Notes: generated by a model from the letters alone, not told the origin. Shown: positions 1 through 8,509, counted from the stretch's first letter. The stretch: 64,000 nucleotides of DNA from Pseudovibrio sp. Tun.PSC04-5.I4 (GCF_900104145.1 NZ_FNLB01000001.1:62001-126000); one strand, 5' to 3'. Numbers and translations: made by a program.

Positions 1-1
1 T

Positions 2-330
2 ATGGAACCTTTATCTCAGAGCTACAACGATCCTTACGTTGTTGAGCTGCGCATGAAGCGTCCGGAGCTGTTGTTTTAGAACAGCGCAAAGCAGATCTTC
101 TGGAGGTTGAAGCCGCTGATCTGGGCTTCAATCAGTTGCGCCGGATCTGTCAAGCACTGGCCAATTTCAATGGTCTGAGTTTTTCCGAGGATGCACACCC
201 AAAATTCTCTGTCACGCTGCCAGAACGACACCGCTTTGAATGCTCGCTTGGACCAAGCACGCTCACCGGTGTGTCGATGGCTGTCCGCTGTAAACATCGC
301 TACCAGATCAATTTTAAGGATATGGGCCTT
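2..330 (+). pseudogene. VirB11/TrbB-type secretion ATPase, N-terminal remnant (frameshifted)
   Basis: Reading from base 2 gives an N-terminal piece with VVELRMKRPELLF then a stop. One frame over (about base 70 onward) the text resumes as VLEQRKADLLEVEAADL, and later LPERHRFECSLGPST and MAVRCKHR. Joined, these match the N-terminal half of VirB11/TrbB-type traffic ATPases: an 'INRPGEV' strand, an LPxGxRxx strand and an xxxIRKxx segment before the Walker A loop. The Walker A part is missing because IS6-type sequence begins at about 330. This is therefore a frameshifted and truncated remnant of a type IV secretion or conjugation gene. The family call rests on motif order only. The upstream part may continue outside the window. 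Confidence 0.55.
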
Positions 331-714
331 TGCGATGTAATGGTGGACCGCGGATCGTAGTCACGGACAAATTGCGGAGCTATACCAACCCCGTCCAGAC
401 CCTGACTCCTGATGCAGATCACCGGGCTCGCAATGGATTGAACAACAGGATCGAAAACTCTCACCGTCTGACGAGAAAGCGGGAGAAAATAATGGGAGGG
501 TTCAAATCGCCCCGGCAGGCACAACGGTTCTTGTCTGCCCACGATCACATCAACACCATCTTCCGTCCCCGCCGCTACAAACTTTCCTCTCATTCCTACC
601 GCCACGCAAGGGTTGATGCCTTCGCCCTTTGGACGGATTACACGGCAGAAATGACCGCCTGAAATTTGACTGAACGCGGCCTTTGCAACTCACCTCAAAC
701 AACTTGGCAATACC
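330..714 (+). mobile_element. IS6-family insertion sequence, 3' remnant
   Basis: The plus-strand frame 330-662 encodes the C-terminal third of an IS6/IS26-type DDE transposase: VVTDKLRSY, then GLNNRIENSHR (the catalytic-E helix), then QAQRFLSAHD. Downstream, bases 693-714 (ctcaaacaacttggcaatacc region) match the terminal inverted repeat of a second remnant at 35791-36177, so the right end of the element is present. The N-terminal two thirds of the transposase and the left end are absent. It ends the virB11 remnant on its left. It is a decayed copy and not expected to be active. Confidence 0.75.
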
Positions 715-871
715 GTTTGTACTCAGCTCCTTTGCATGAAGACGCAAATTTCCCTCGCTAGGCACATATAAAGCGTGAGTTACAAATAAGGGGTTGATGA
801 AGAAGACACCCACAGAACTCTAACGCGGCTCAGTGGGGTTAAACAAAGAGAGTGCGAAAATAATTTCATAA

Positions 872-890
872 ACTTACAGCGCTTGTAAGT
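872..890. promoter_or_regulatory. Palindrome ACTTACA-gcgct-TGTAAGT upstream of DUF2946 gene
   Basis: Two perfect 7-base arms separated by 5 bases lie 70 bp before the GTG start at 960. A TTGACT hexamer (899-904) follows immediately, so the site is placed like an operator just upstream of a promoter. No matching -10 is convincing and the cognate regulator is unknown. Bases 715-959 hold no gene. Confidence 0.35.
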
Positions 891-959
891 AAAAGCCATT
901 GACTGGGATTTTTCCGTAGCTTAAGGCGGAAGTGTACTTATGCTTCGTTAGAGATTGCT

Positions 960-1319
960 GTGAAATTCGCAAAAGCCAAAGCAACGATTTTAGCTGCGCT
1001 ATTTATTTTGATGCAGCTTGTTGCCCCTCCCGGCATGATGGTGTCCGGAGGTGAGGACGGCTTTGAGATTGTCATTTGTAGTTCTCAAGGAATGAAAACC
1101 ATTCTCATTGACGAGAATGGTAACGAACTCCCTCAGGTCGATAAAGCCAGCGATAGTAATTGTGGTTTTGCACATTCGGTTGCCAAGGCGATCAAGGTTT
1201 CGCCAGAAACCACATTTGCCCGCTCTGGCGTAAGCTCGCTGTCCGTTTCAATTCCGCAAAGCGTAACGTTATTTGAAACGACCTTGCGTACCGGTGCGCC
1301 TAGAGCCCCTCCCGTCTAA
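960..1319 (+). CDS. DUF2946-type small secreted/membrane protein (copy 1)
   Basis: A 119-residue protein that starts at GTG. It has a hydrophobic N-terminal segment (residues about 8-27), then APPGMM, a GFEIVICSSQG strand, a conserved single Cys-Phe-Ala (CGFA, about residue 68) and a C-terminal APRAPP. The pattern hydrophobic leader, APPGMM, ICxxxG, CxFA and terminal RAPP is what I recall of DUF2946 proteins, small exported proteins often found near metal (copper/cobalt) uptake or resistance genes. The biochemical role is unknown. A paralogue at 2760-3170 shares APPGMM and the DGFEIxICxSQG motif, so the two came from one duplication or serve one system. The start is the first in-frame codon after a weak SD (TTAGAGA). 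Confidence 0.65.
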   Translation: MKFAKAKATILAALFILMQLVAPPGMMVSGGEDGFEIVICSSQGMKTILIDENGNELPQVDKASDSNCGFAHSVAKAIKVSPETTFARSGVSSLSVSIPQSVTLFETTLRTGAPRAPPV

Positions 1320-1402
1320 TTAGAATCTGAGCTCATCCCTTTTCTGATCCATCTATTCCACAGCTCCGCTCAATTGGTGGAACTCACAGGATCAGTATAT
1401 CG

Positions 1403-1420
1403 GCTATTTGATCAAATAGC
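1403..1420. promoter_or_regulatory. Perfect 18-bp palindrome GCTATTTGATCAAATAGC
   Basis: A perfect dyad 64 bp before the start of the tandem DJ-1 gene at 1484, in the only sizeable intergenic gap of this gene set. It could be a regulator-binding site. It has no T-tract and is not a typical terminator. It differs in sequence from the palindrome at 872-890. Confidence 0.4.
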
Positions 1421-1483
1421 GTTGCTCAGTGCATTCAAAATTCCCCTATGAATACATATAGATACTAATAGAAAGAGGGAACC

Positions 1484-2788
1484 ATGCGATTTCCTATGGT
1501 TCAACGTATTGGCTTTGTCCTTTCGCCAAGCTTCAGGGCCGCTGATATCATTGGTGTACAAGCTGTGTTGGGCGCAATTCCGCTGCATCGTTGCTACTAC
1601 ATCTCGAAGGTACTTGAGCCTGTAAAGGGCAGAGCAAATTTCCCAATAGTACCCAACACGACTTTCGAGGACTGTCCTCAACTGGACGTTTTGGTTATTG
1701 GAGAAATGTCTGAACATGCACTTAATGATGCAAACTTACTGGCATTCATTCAGGTGAGAGCAAAAACTGCTCAGCATATAATCGGCATTTCCAACGGCGT
1801 ATTAGCCCTTGCAAAAGCTGGTGTACTCAATGGAAAAAGAGCAACAGCAGATGCTTTGACGTATCCTAAGCTCTCAATCTATGATGCTATCCCAGACGGA
1901 CTGGGGAAGCCGGTAGAAGACGGAAATATCATAACTGCCGGACCATCAACAGGCGCTACCGAAGCTGCTTTTTTGACTATGAAAAAGCTGGTCGGTAATC
2001 GCATTACACAATTGCTTGAGTTGACCCTTGAATACGATCCAGAAAAGCAATTCAAAAAATCAGACAAAAGCGACAACCTAGCAAACGTATTCCAAAACAC
2101 ATCAAAAGCACTCAAGGTTGGAGTGCTTACGCCACCTGGAATATATGCGCCGGATATCGTTGGAGCCGTCGATGTATTTGGCTGCCTGCCTAACGTGGAA
2201 TTTCATTATCTTTGGAAAGAGAAACAAGAGGTATTTGGCCTTTTGTGTCCGTCTCTTGTAGCCGATACAACTTTTGACGATTGTCCTCAGCTGGATGTTC
2301 TCATCATGGGAGCCTCAATTCCAAAACATTGTGCGGATTTGGACGTGTTGAAATTTATCCAGAGGCAGCAAGATGGGCTTTCAGCGGCAGTTACGATATG
2401 TGCAGGTGCTCTCATTGCTGGAGCTGCTGGTCTTCTGATCGGCAAGAATACCACATCAAACTTCCACCATACCAAGTACCTTTCTGAACTAAAGGCAATT
2501 CCAAGCCAAAAATCGGTTGAATCTGATGGGATAATCTACAGCGCTGGACCGGCGATTGGTTCTTACGAAGCTGCGTTACGTGCGGTCCGCGACATCTATG
2601 GCGAGTTGGCCGCAGAATATATTGAGAATGTCCATTTGGAGTACTCACCTCACCCTGTTTACGGACAAGGCTCACCTGAGAAGGCAGGGAAGCTGAAAAC
2701 TGCAGTGAGCAAAGCCATTTTGTCCCCTCTCAACCCTTTCTTCAGGTCCGCAATTCGACGTGGATTTAAAGCTGCTAACAAAGCTTAA
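1484..2788 (+). CDS. Tandem DJ-1/PfpI (isonitrile-hydratase-like) two-domain protein
   Basis: 434 residues made of two GATase1-like DJ-1/PfpI domains (about 6-185 and 209-390). Each carries the DxxG opening, the TTFxDCPQLDVL strand and a nucleophile-elbow segment followed by AGxLxGKxxT, as in isonitrile hydratase InhA and AraC N-terminal domains. In domain 2 the elbow reads TICAGAL, with a Cys at about residue 306. In domain 1 the aligned residue is Ser103 (GISNGVL), so domain 1 may be catalytically altered or structural. There is no signal peptide. The SD AAGAGGG precedes ATG 1484. The 3' end overlaps the next gene by 29 bp, implying translational coupling with the DUF2946 protein and the transporter. 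Substrate unknown. Confidence 0.7.
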   Translation: MRFPMVQRIGFVLSPSFRAADIIGVQAVLGAIPLHRCYYISKVLEPVKGRANFPIVPNTTFEDCPQLDVLVIGEMSEHALNDANLLAFIQVRAKTAQHIIGISNGVLALAKAGVLNGKRATADALTYPKLSIYDAIPDGLGKPVEDGNIITAGPSTGATEAAFLTMKKLVGNRITQLLELTLEYDPEKQFKKSDKSDNLANVFQNTSKALKVGVLTPPGIYAPDIVGAVDVFGCLPNVEFHYLWKEKQEVFGLLCPSLVADTTFDDCPQLDVLIMGASIPKHCADLDVLKFIQRQQDGLSAAVTICAGALIAGAAGLLIGKNTTSNFHHTKYLSELKAIPSQKSVESDGIIYSAGPAIGSYEAALRAVRDIYGELAAEYIENVHLEYSPHPVYGQGSPEKAGKLKTAVSKAILSPLNPFFRSAIRRGFKAANKA

Positions 2789-3170
2789 GGCTCTGATTTT
2801 GTCCTGCAAACCGTCCTCATTATTGGCCTACTTAGTCGCAATTGTGTTTGTGATCCTGCAGCTTATTGCGCCTCCAGGCATGATGCCTCGGGCCAGTGAA
2901 GATGGTTTCGAGATCACGATTTGCACGTCACAAGGCCTACAAAAATTCTTCATCACAACATCAGATGAGCAGGAACAAGGTACAGAAAAAACAAACACTC
3001 AATTCTGTGCTTTCTCGTTCGCCTCCTTTATGTTTCCGGAAGCTGTAATACCCGGTAATTTTGTGGTGGAAGCCCACATATCCCAGCTAAGCTTCTTCCA
3101 AAATATCGCTGTAAACTACAATTTCCGGCGAAAAAGCCATACGCCAAGGGCTCCTCCTTTCTTTGTCTGA
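2760..3170 (+). CDS. DUF2946-type small secreted/membrane protein (copy 2)
   Basis: 136 residues from a GTG start that overlaps the tandem DJ-1 gene. The N-terminal hydrophobic segment (about 20-38) is followed by the same block seen in the 960-1319 protein: IAPPGMM, EDGFEITICTSQG, FCAFSFA and a C-terminal PRAPP. It ends 34 bp before the binding-protein gene. The context (coupled to a DJ-1 protein upstream and a Nik/Dpp-type importer downstream) suggests a periplasmic or membrane helper of that importer, for example in metal handling. That role is inference. Alternative downstream starts (TTG) would still leave the hydrophobic segment. Confidence 0.65.
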   Translation: MDLKLLTKLKALILSCKPSSLLAYLVAIVFVILQLIAPPGMMPRASEDGFEITICTSQGLQKFFITTSDEQEQGTEKTNTQFCAFSFASFMFPEAVIPGNFVVEAHISQLSFFQNIAVNYNFRRKSHTPRAPPFFV

Positions 3171-3204
3171 TCTTTCCCTTTTGAAGACAATGATTGGAAA
3201 TAGA

Positions 3205-4761
3205 ATGAACAAGATCAAGCAACTACTCAGTGCCAGCAGCATTCTGGCAGTGTCTCTTCCTGTGCTTGCGGCAGGGGTAACCTCAGCCAGTGCTGAGGAC
3301 ATCCAGAACCTTCGCATTGCTGTGAAGAAAGATCGCTACAGCGTTGATGCGAAGAAGTTTAACTTCACAACCCGACGCCCCGCAGCTCAGATTGTAGAGA
3401 CTGCAGTAAAGCCAGATGAGAACTTTAAGCCTCAGGGCCTGTTGTTTGAAACATGGGATTACAAAGACGGCGTTTACAACATCAAACTACGTGAAGGCAT
3501 TAAGTTTCACGATGGGCAAACCTTCGATGCGAAAACAGCAATCGATGCCTTGAAACTTTATGATCAGGGCCGTTCTGATTTTCTACAGATCGATCAAAAC
3601 AGCTTTTCCCAAACCGAGGCCTATGAGTTTTCGTTCAAATCTGAGATCAACTCCTCGCTTGTTATAGAGAACATGACGCACAGAGGCGCATCATTATTCT
3701 CGCTTAATGGTGATCGAGCTGAAAACCCAATTGGTACAGGTCCATACCTGCTGGATGAATACAAGCCTAAGCAATCAATCAGCCTGAAACGAAATGATGC
3801 ATATTGGGGAGAGAAACCAAAGGTTGAAAATATCAGCTATCACTTCGTCCCTGATGATCAGGTGAGATTACTGGCTCTCCAAAACAACGAAGTTGATATT
3901 GTTGCTGAAGTAACGCCGCAGATGCTGCTTTCTCTACCCAAAGATGGCTCCGTCGTTATTCATCAGTCCCGCCCAATTCGTTATGTTGCTCTGTTGACCA
4001 ACCTTCACGGCAAGGCACCCTACGACAAGCTAAAAGATCTACGTGTAAGGCAGGCTCTGGCCTATGCAATCAACCGTGAGCAGCTGGCTGAGGTTTTATT
4101 TGACGGTAAAGGCGTTGTTGCAAAAGGTATTCTACCAGATTGGATGTTCGGACTTGGCGATGACCATGTCGACGGATTTGACTACAACATCCAAAAAGCT
4201 AGCGCTCTTCTCGATGAAGCCGGTTGGACAAAAGGCAGCGACGGTATGCGGAGCAAAGACGGTGAACCGCTCAAGCTTCGTCTTGTTGCAGCCTACCCAA
4301 ATGTTTCCAGTGTGAGACCAATGCCAGAATTGCTCGAACAAATGTTCCGCAACATCGGCATTGAAATCGATCTGGTTCAGGTTGATGATTCAGGCGTATA
4401 TGACGACACCTATCTGGCGACAGGTGAAGCGGATCTTTACATGGAGTTTGCCTCCAACAACAATACAGATCCAACCTACCTTCTTTACAATCTATTCCAT
4501 TCAAAAACGCCTTGGGGCTACCAGTACACAGCACCCGGCGGAGCGCTGGATACGATCCTGGACAAAGCGCGTCAGGGCCAAAATCGTGAGGAAGTCATTG
4601 AGCTTGTTCGCGAAGCACACCGCGAAATTGTTCAGACACAACTTGCTGCAATTCCGATCTTGATGGTGCCAAACTTCAATCTTTCTCGTCCGGGCTTGAA
4701 CATCCCTATGTTCGAACATGCTGACTGGATTGACTACGGTCAGGTCACCCAAACCAAATAG
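3205..4761 (+). CDS. ABC importer substrate-binding protein, SBP_bac_5 family (NikA/DppA-like)
   Basis: A periplasmic solute-binding protein of the peptide/nickel family (about 518 residues). The chosen ATG (3205) begins a clear signal peptide ending in TSASA/ED; an ATG 15 bp upstream is also possible. Family marks in order are LREGIKFHDGQ, PIGTGPYLL followed by DAYWGEKPKV, VRQALAYAINRE and the ALLDEAGW helix. It starts a run SBP-permease-permease-ATPase-ATPase. Both partner ATPases are short (261 and 248 aa) like NikD/NikE, which leans towards metal or metallophore rather than oligopeptide import. The ligand cannot be read from the sequence. Confidence 0.85.
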   Translation: MNKIKQLLSASSILAVSLPVLAAGVTSASAEDIQNLRIAVKKDRYSVDAKKFNFTTRRPAAQIVETAVKPDENFKPQGLLFETWDYKDGVYNIKLREGIKFHDGQTFDAKTAIDALKLYDQGRSDFLQIDQNSFSQTEAYEFSFKSEINSSLVIENMTHRGASLFSLNGDRAENPIGTGPYLLDEYKPKQSISLKRNDAYWGEKPKVENISYHFVPDDQVRLLALQNNEVDIVAEVTPQMLLSLPKDGSVVIHQSRPIRYVALLTNLHGKAPYDKLKDLRVRQALAYAINREQLAEVLFDGKGVVAKGILPDWMFGLGDDHVDGFDYNIQKASALLDEAGWTKGSDGMRSKDGEPLKLRLVAAYPNVSSVRPMPELLEQMFRNIGIEIDLVQVDDSGVYDDTYLATGEADLYMEFASNNNTDPTYLLYNLFHSKTPWGYQYTAPGGALDTILDKARQGQNREEVIELVREAHREIVQTQLAAIPILMVPNFNLSRPGLNIPMFEHADWIDYGQVTQTK

Positions 4762-4768
4762 ATACCGT

Positions 4769-4799
4769 GCCGCACAAGCCACTCTTTGGTTTGTGCGGC
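4769..4799 (+). other. Intercistronic RNA hairpin between binding-protein and permease genes
   Basis: GCCGCACAA and TTGTGCGGC form a perfect 9-bp stem (extendable by two G-C pairs) in the 43-58 bp gap after the binding-protein gene. No T-run follows, so it is more likely a 3'-end stabiliser or partial attenuator that raises binding-protein mRNA relative to the permeases than a full terminator. Confidence 0.5.
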
Positions 4800-4819
4800 C
4801 TTCTATGAAAGAAAAACAA

Positions 4820-5764
4820 ATGAAGCTATTTGTTTTCAGGCGCACGCTTTCTGGAATACCAACACTATTTGGCATGACCCTGATTGGCTTTTTAATCATC
4901 GGGCTGACACCTGGTGACCCCATTGAGATGGAGCTGCGCCGATTAGGCGTCACTTTTTCAATAGAACAGATTGAAGCATTAAGGGGTGAGTATGGTTTAG
5001 ATAAGCCTCTGCTCCAACGTTACTTCATTTGGCTGGGGGATCTATTCCGACTGGATCTCGGTGTATCCATCGCTTCTGGAAGGCCTGTTCTGGACCTGTT
5101 CAAAGAGCATTTTCCCATCACCGCTACCCTGTCCATATTGGCGTTTGTCAACGCAGCGTGGATTTCACTTGTGCTGGGTGGGATTACCGCTCTGTCTCAA
5201 CGCACCTCAGTGTCATCGAGCCTCTATATCCTGACTGTCGTTCTCGTATCCGTCCCCTCATTCTGGCTTGCCCTCTTTCTGCTTGGCATTTTTGCTTTAG
5301 GGTTGGGTTGGTTCAAACTTCTGCAGTTTGGTAATATGCAGGATCTGATCCTACCAGTAACGACATTGGCGTTGGGTAGCGCTGCTGCAATGAGTCGACT
5401 GGTTCGCGAGCGTATTTTAGCCGTGATGAGCGAAGACTACATCCGGCTGGCAATTGCAAAGGGGCTGTCCCGCAAAGTCATACTGGGTCGCCATGTTCTT
5501 AAATCTATCCTCCCGCCACTTATTACCAATTGGGCAATCTCATTTGGAGCATTGCTGGGTGGCTCTGTCATTGTCGAAAATATATTCAACCTACCCGGTC
5601 TTGGCCAATTAGCCCTGCAAGCAATTGCTGAACGGGATTTTGCAATACTACAAGCCTATCTGCTCTTCATGGGACTTGTCTTTTTCATCACAAACTTTGC
5701 TGCGGATCTGGCAAATTACTGGCTCATGCCGCAAGTTATAAAGGGTGAACATGGCTTACGTTGA
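4820..5764 (+). CDS. ABC importer permease, DppB/NikB-like
   Basis: Inner-membrane permease of about 314 residues. It has the canonical DppB-type N-terminus (RRTLSGIPTLFGMTLIGF, then LTPGDP), six predicted helices and the EAA-loop region (DYIRLAIAKGLSRKVIL). ATG 4820 is preferred because the protein then starts MKLFVFRR like its family; ATG 4805 is the alternative. Its stop overlaps the next gene by 14 bp. It pairs with the 5751-6620 permease to form the transmembrane channel for the 3205-4761 binding protein. Confidence 0.85.
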   Translation: MKLFVFRRTLSGIPTLFGMTLIGFLIIGLTPGDPIEMELRRLGVTFSIEQIEALRGEYGLDKPLLQRYFIWLGDLFRLDLGVSIASGRPVLDLFKEHFPITATLSILAFVNAAWISLVLGGITALSQRTSVSSSLYILTVVLVSVPSFWLALFLLGIFALGLGWFKLLQFGNMQDLILPVTTLALGSAAAMSRLVRERILAVMSEDYIRLAIAKGLSRKVILGRHVLKSILPPLITNWAISFGALLGGSVIVENIFNLPGLGQLALQAIAERDFAILQAYLLFMGLVFFITNFAADLANYWLMPQVIKGEHGLR

Positions 5765-6620
5765 CACCTCATCACCCTTCTCCATATCACGCGTAACACG
5801 ACTGATCAGGGGCAAAACAAGCTTCATTTTTGGATGCATACTCTTATGCGTCTTTATCACCATTGCGATTGGCGGAGACGCATTTGCTCCAAACCCACCC
5901 AATCAAATTGACCTTCTCCATCGGCTAGGCTCCCCAAGCCTAACTTATCCGTTGGGAACGGATCATCTAGGCCGTTGCATTCTTTCTCGCCTGATATCTG
6001 GCACTGCCTTATCCCTAGGAACGGCGTTGGCAACAGCAGGTCTCATACTGTCTCTCGCACTTCCTGTGGGATTGGTCAGTGCGCTCATGGGCGGTTGGAT
6101 TGATGCGATTTTGATGCGTGTGGCGGACATATTTTTAGCATTCCCGACGCTTGTCTTCGCCTTGGCGATTATTGGATATCTTGGCGCATCCTTAACCTCA
6201 GCGGTTATAGGGGTCGCTCTTGCATGGTGGCCTAGTCTTGCCCGTCTCATTCGCACACTGACCTTAGATGCTGCATCAAAGGATTACGTGCTTGCATCCC
6301 GCCAGTGCGGACAGAAGCCCATGAGTATTGTTATCCGGCACATCTTTCCACAAATCTTGCCTCCTCTACTTGTCGTTATCAGTCTGGAAATGGCGTCCTT
6401 ATTGCTTGTCTTAGCATCCCTGAGCTTTTTGGGCCTTGGTGCCCAGCCACCCGCCGCTGAATGGGGCGCGATGCTCAATGAGGCAAGACCATTTTTCGCA
6501 GAGCGACCGGGAGTGGTTCTGGCTCCCGGGCTCGTCATCATTCTTGCAGTGCTGAGCTTTAATCTGGTTGGAGAAGGAATTCGCTTTCAGCTGGACAAAA
6601 GGAAGCCCTACCAATGGTGA
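5751..6620 (+). CDS. ABC importer permease, DppC/NikC-like
   Basis: Permease of 289 residues with the DppC hallmark N-terminal stretch ending in APNPPNQIDLLHR, the LGTDHLGRCILSRL segment typical of DppC/OppC/NikC, and the EAA loop (DYVLASRQCGQKP). The chosen ATG at 5751 has AAGGG five bases upstream; a GTG at 5745 is in frame. It overlaps the preceding permease gene by 14 bp and the following ATPase gene by 7 bp, so the genes are translationally coupled. Confidence 0.87.
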   Translation: MAYVDTSSPFSISRVTRLIRGKTSFIFGCILLCVFITIAIGGDAFAPNPPNQIDLLHRLGSPSLTYPLGTDHLGRCILSRLISGTALSLGTALATAGLILSLALPVGLVSALMGGWIDAILMRVADIFLAFPTLVFALAIIGYLGASLTSAVIGVALAWWPSLARLIRTLTLDAASKDYVLASRQCGQKPMSIVIRHIFPQILPPLLVVISLEMASLLLVLASLSFLGLGAQPPAAEWGAMLNEARPFFAERPGVVLAPGLVIILAVLSFNLVGEGIRFQLDKRKPYQW

Positions 6621-7399
6621 TCGATAAACTTCTTCAAGTTCAAAATTTGACGGTTTCAACCAATGCCAGTCAAATGACCAATCTGATTGAGAACATTAGC
6701 TTCGATCTACATGTTGGCCAGAGGCTGGGGTTGATCGGGAAATCTGGCTGCGGAAAGTCTGTTACCTGCCATGCCATAACAGGGGCCTTGCGGGCACCAC
6801 TAAAAGTATCCTCTGGCTCAATTCAGTTCTGTGATCAGAGCCTTTTGGATTTATCTCCTCGCGAGAGGTTGAAGACCCGAGGAACTGGGATTTTCTGCAT
6901 TTTCCAGAGCCCCGGCAGTGCTTTACATCCAAGTTTGATGATAGAGACACAATTGTTGGAAATTACTAAAAAAGCATTCCTATCAAGACAAGAAGCTCAT
7001 CAGGTCATTTCCCAGTCTCTTGATGCTTTGAGCCTCCCAAAACGTTGCCTGAACCAATACCCCAGCGCTTTGAGTGGAGGTATGAAGCAACGGGTTATGA
7101 TGGCTATGGCTCTTATCATGAAGCCGACCGTATTGATTGCCGATGAACCAACCACAGGGCTTGATGTAATCACGGAATATGAAACGCTGGAAGCATTGGA
7201 TGTGGTTCTGCAAGAAACGGGTTCTGCTCTCCTTTTCGTAAGCCATGACCTTCGGATTGTTCGGCAAACATGTTCGTCTGTTCTGGTGATGGATGGGGGA
7301 CATATTGTCGATACATGCGATTTGAACCAACCGTTCGTTCATGGGTGCCATGAGGTCACCACAGAAATTACGCAGGCTATGGAGAGGCTTCAACTATGA
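6614..7399 (+). CDS. ABC importer ATPase, NikD/DppD-like
   Basis: 261-residue nucleotide-binding subunit with Walker A GKSGCGKS, signature LSGGMKQR, Walker B VLIADEPTTGLD and the switch His (FVSHDL). It lacks the C-terminal oligopeptide-type extension usual in DppD/OppD (about 320 aa), so in length it resembles NikD. ATG 6614 has a good SD (AAGGAAG) and overlaps the upstream stop (ATGGTGA). It energises import together with the 7396-8142 ATPase. Confidence 0.87.
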   Translation: MVIDKLLQVQNLTVSTNASQMTNLIENISFDLHVGQRLGLIGKSGCGKSVTCHAITGALRAPLKVSSGSIQFCDQSLLDLSPRERLKTRGTGIFCIFQSPGSALHPSLMIETQLLEITKKAFLSRQEAHQVISQSLDALSLPKRCLNQYPSALSGGMKQRVMMAMALIMKPTVLIADEPTTGLDVITEYETLEALDVVLQETGSALLFVSHDLRIVRQTCSSVLVMDGGHIVDTCDLNQPFVHGCHEVTTEITQAMERLQL

Positions 7400-8142
7400 C
7401 CATTCGTGTTAAGAACCTGTCCATTGCATTTGGCGCCGCTCAAATCCTGTCCAACGTGAATTTGGTACTTCATCCCTCCAAAGTAACCGGTCTGATCGGC
7501 CGTTCCGGGTGTGGTAAATCTACTCTGGCCAAAGCCATGACGGGTATAATCCCTGTACCCAAGAACAGTCTGTTTATGAATGGGCAGAATTTTCAACCAC
7601 AGCTGAGCAAAACCGGGCATCTGATCCATTATATGTGGCAGGATCCTTTTGCAGCTTTAAGCCCCTTTCTTAATGCTCTGGATATTATCTGCGAACCCTT
7701 GAAGGCCATCCACAAACTGCCACGCGCAGAACGGTTGGAAGCGGCTCAAAACCTGCTTCAGATGGTGGGATTAGAACAGCATTGTGAGAAAAAGCGACCT
7801 CATCAGCTGTCAGGAGGTCAATGTCAACGTATAGCACTCGCTCGTGCCTTGGCCGTAAAGCCGAAATATCTGATTCTAGATGAGCCATTATCAGCTCTTG
7901 ATTTAGTAACGCAGGAAAAGGTTGTCTCGCTCATCCGTGATATTCGTAAAAAGCTTAACCTAGGCATATTGATCATTTCCCACGACTTACAGACTCTGGC
8001 ACAACTGGCAGATGAGATCGTCGTTATGGACAACGGCGAAGTCGTTGAGCATCAACCAGCAAAAGATTTTTTTGATACACCTCAGCATGCTCTTTCAAAA
8101 AAGTTCGTTGAAATTTCACGGTCTACCTCACGGTCTTCGTAG
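7396..8142 (+). CDS. ABC importer ATPase, NikE/DppF-like
   Basis: 248-residue second nucleotide-binding subunit with Walker A GRSGCGKS, signature LSGGQCQR, Walker B LILDEPLSALD and switch His in IISHDL. The start overlaps the preceding stop as ATGA. It is the last gene of the transporter run and is followed by a 135-bp gap and then the cobalamin riboswitch. No clear terminator was seen in the gap, only a short CCTATC/GATAGG dyad, so some read-through towards the riboswitch is possible. Confidence 0.87.
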   Translation: MTIRVKNLSIAFGAAQILSNVNLVLHPSKVTGLIGRSGCGKSTLAKAMTGIIPVPKNSLFMNGQNFQPQLSKTGHLIHYMWQDPFAALSPFLNALDIICEPLKAIHKLPRAERLEAAQNLLQMVGLEQHCEKKRPHQLSGGQCQRIALARALAVKPKYLILDEPLSALDLVTQEKVVSLIRDIRKKLNLGILIISHDLQTLAQLADEIVVMDNGEVVEHQPAKDFFDTPQHALSKKFVEISRSTSRSS

Positions 8143-8277
8143 CTTGCGGACGTCAGACGTGATGATTTGTGTACTCACTTTTGATCCTATCTATGCATTG
8201 ATAGGACGGTGGAACTTTCCTTCTCAACTAAATATCACTTGCAATCATTTTGCGCACTCTACATTATCCGCGCCGAT

Positions 8278-8465
8278 GGTTCCTGAATGCCAAAGGCAAT
8301 AATTCAGGATGAAAAGGGAACACGGTGAGGTGTAGCCAACAGGCGCTGATTCCGTGACTGCCCCCGCAACTGTAAGCGGTGAGCATAACCAACAAAGCCA
8401 CTGAGTGCGTGCACTTGGGAAGGCTGGTGACGCTTCGACCCGCAAGTCAGGAGACCTGCCATCTT
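8278..8465 (+). promoter_or_regulatory. Cobalamin (B12) riboswitch
   Basis: The conserved cobalamin-aptamer landmarks appear in order: a 5' GGTTCCTGAATGCC strand, AAAAGGGAACACGGTGAGG, the core GACTGCCCCCGCAACTGTAA, and the 3' CAAGTCAGGAGACCTGCC strand. This is the class of RNA that binds adenosylcobalamin and lowers expression of B12 import or synthesis genes. A CCGGG/CCCGG hairpin (about 8479-8496) lies between the aptamer and the SD at 8498-8503, which fits control by SD occlusion. Downstream are a 42-codon ORF and a B12-type ABC importer. Edge coordinates are approximate. Confidence 0.93.
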
Positions 8466-8509
8466 AATGTCAACCCAACCCGGGCGGGGTATCCCGGAAG
8501 GAGACCAAG

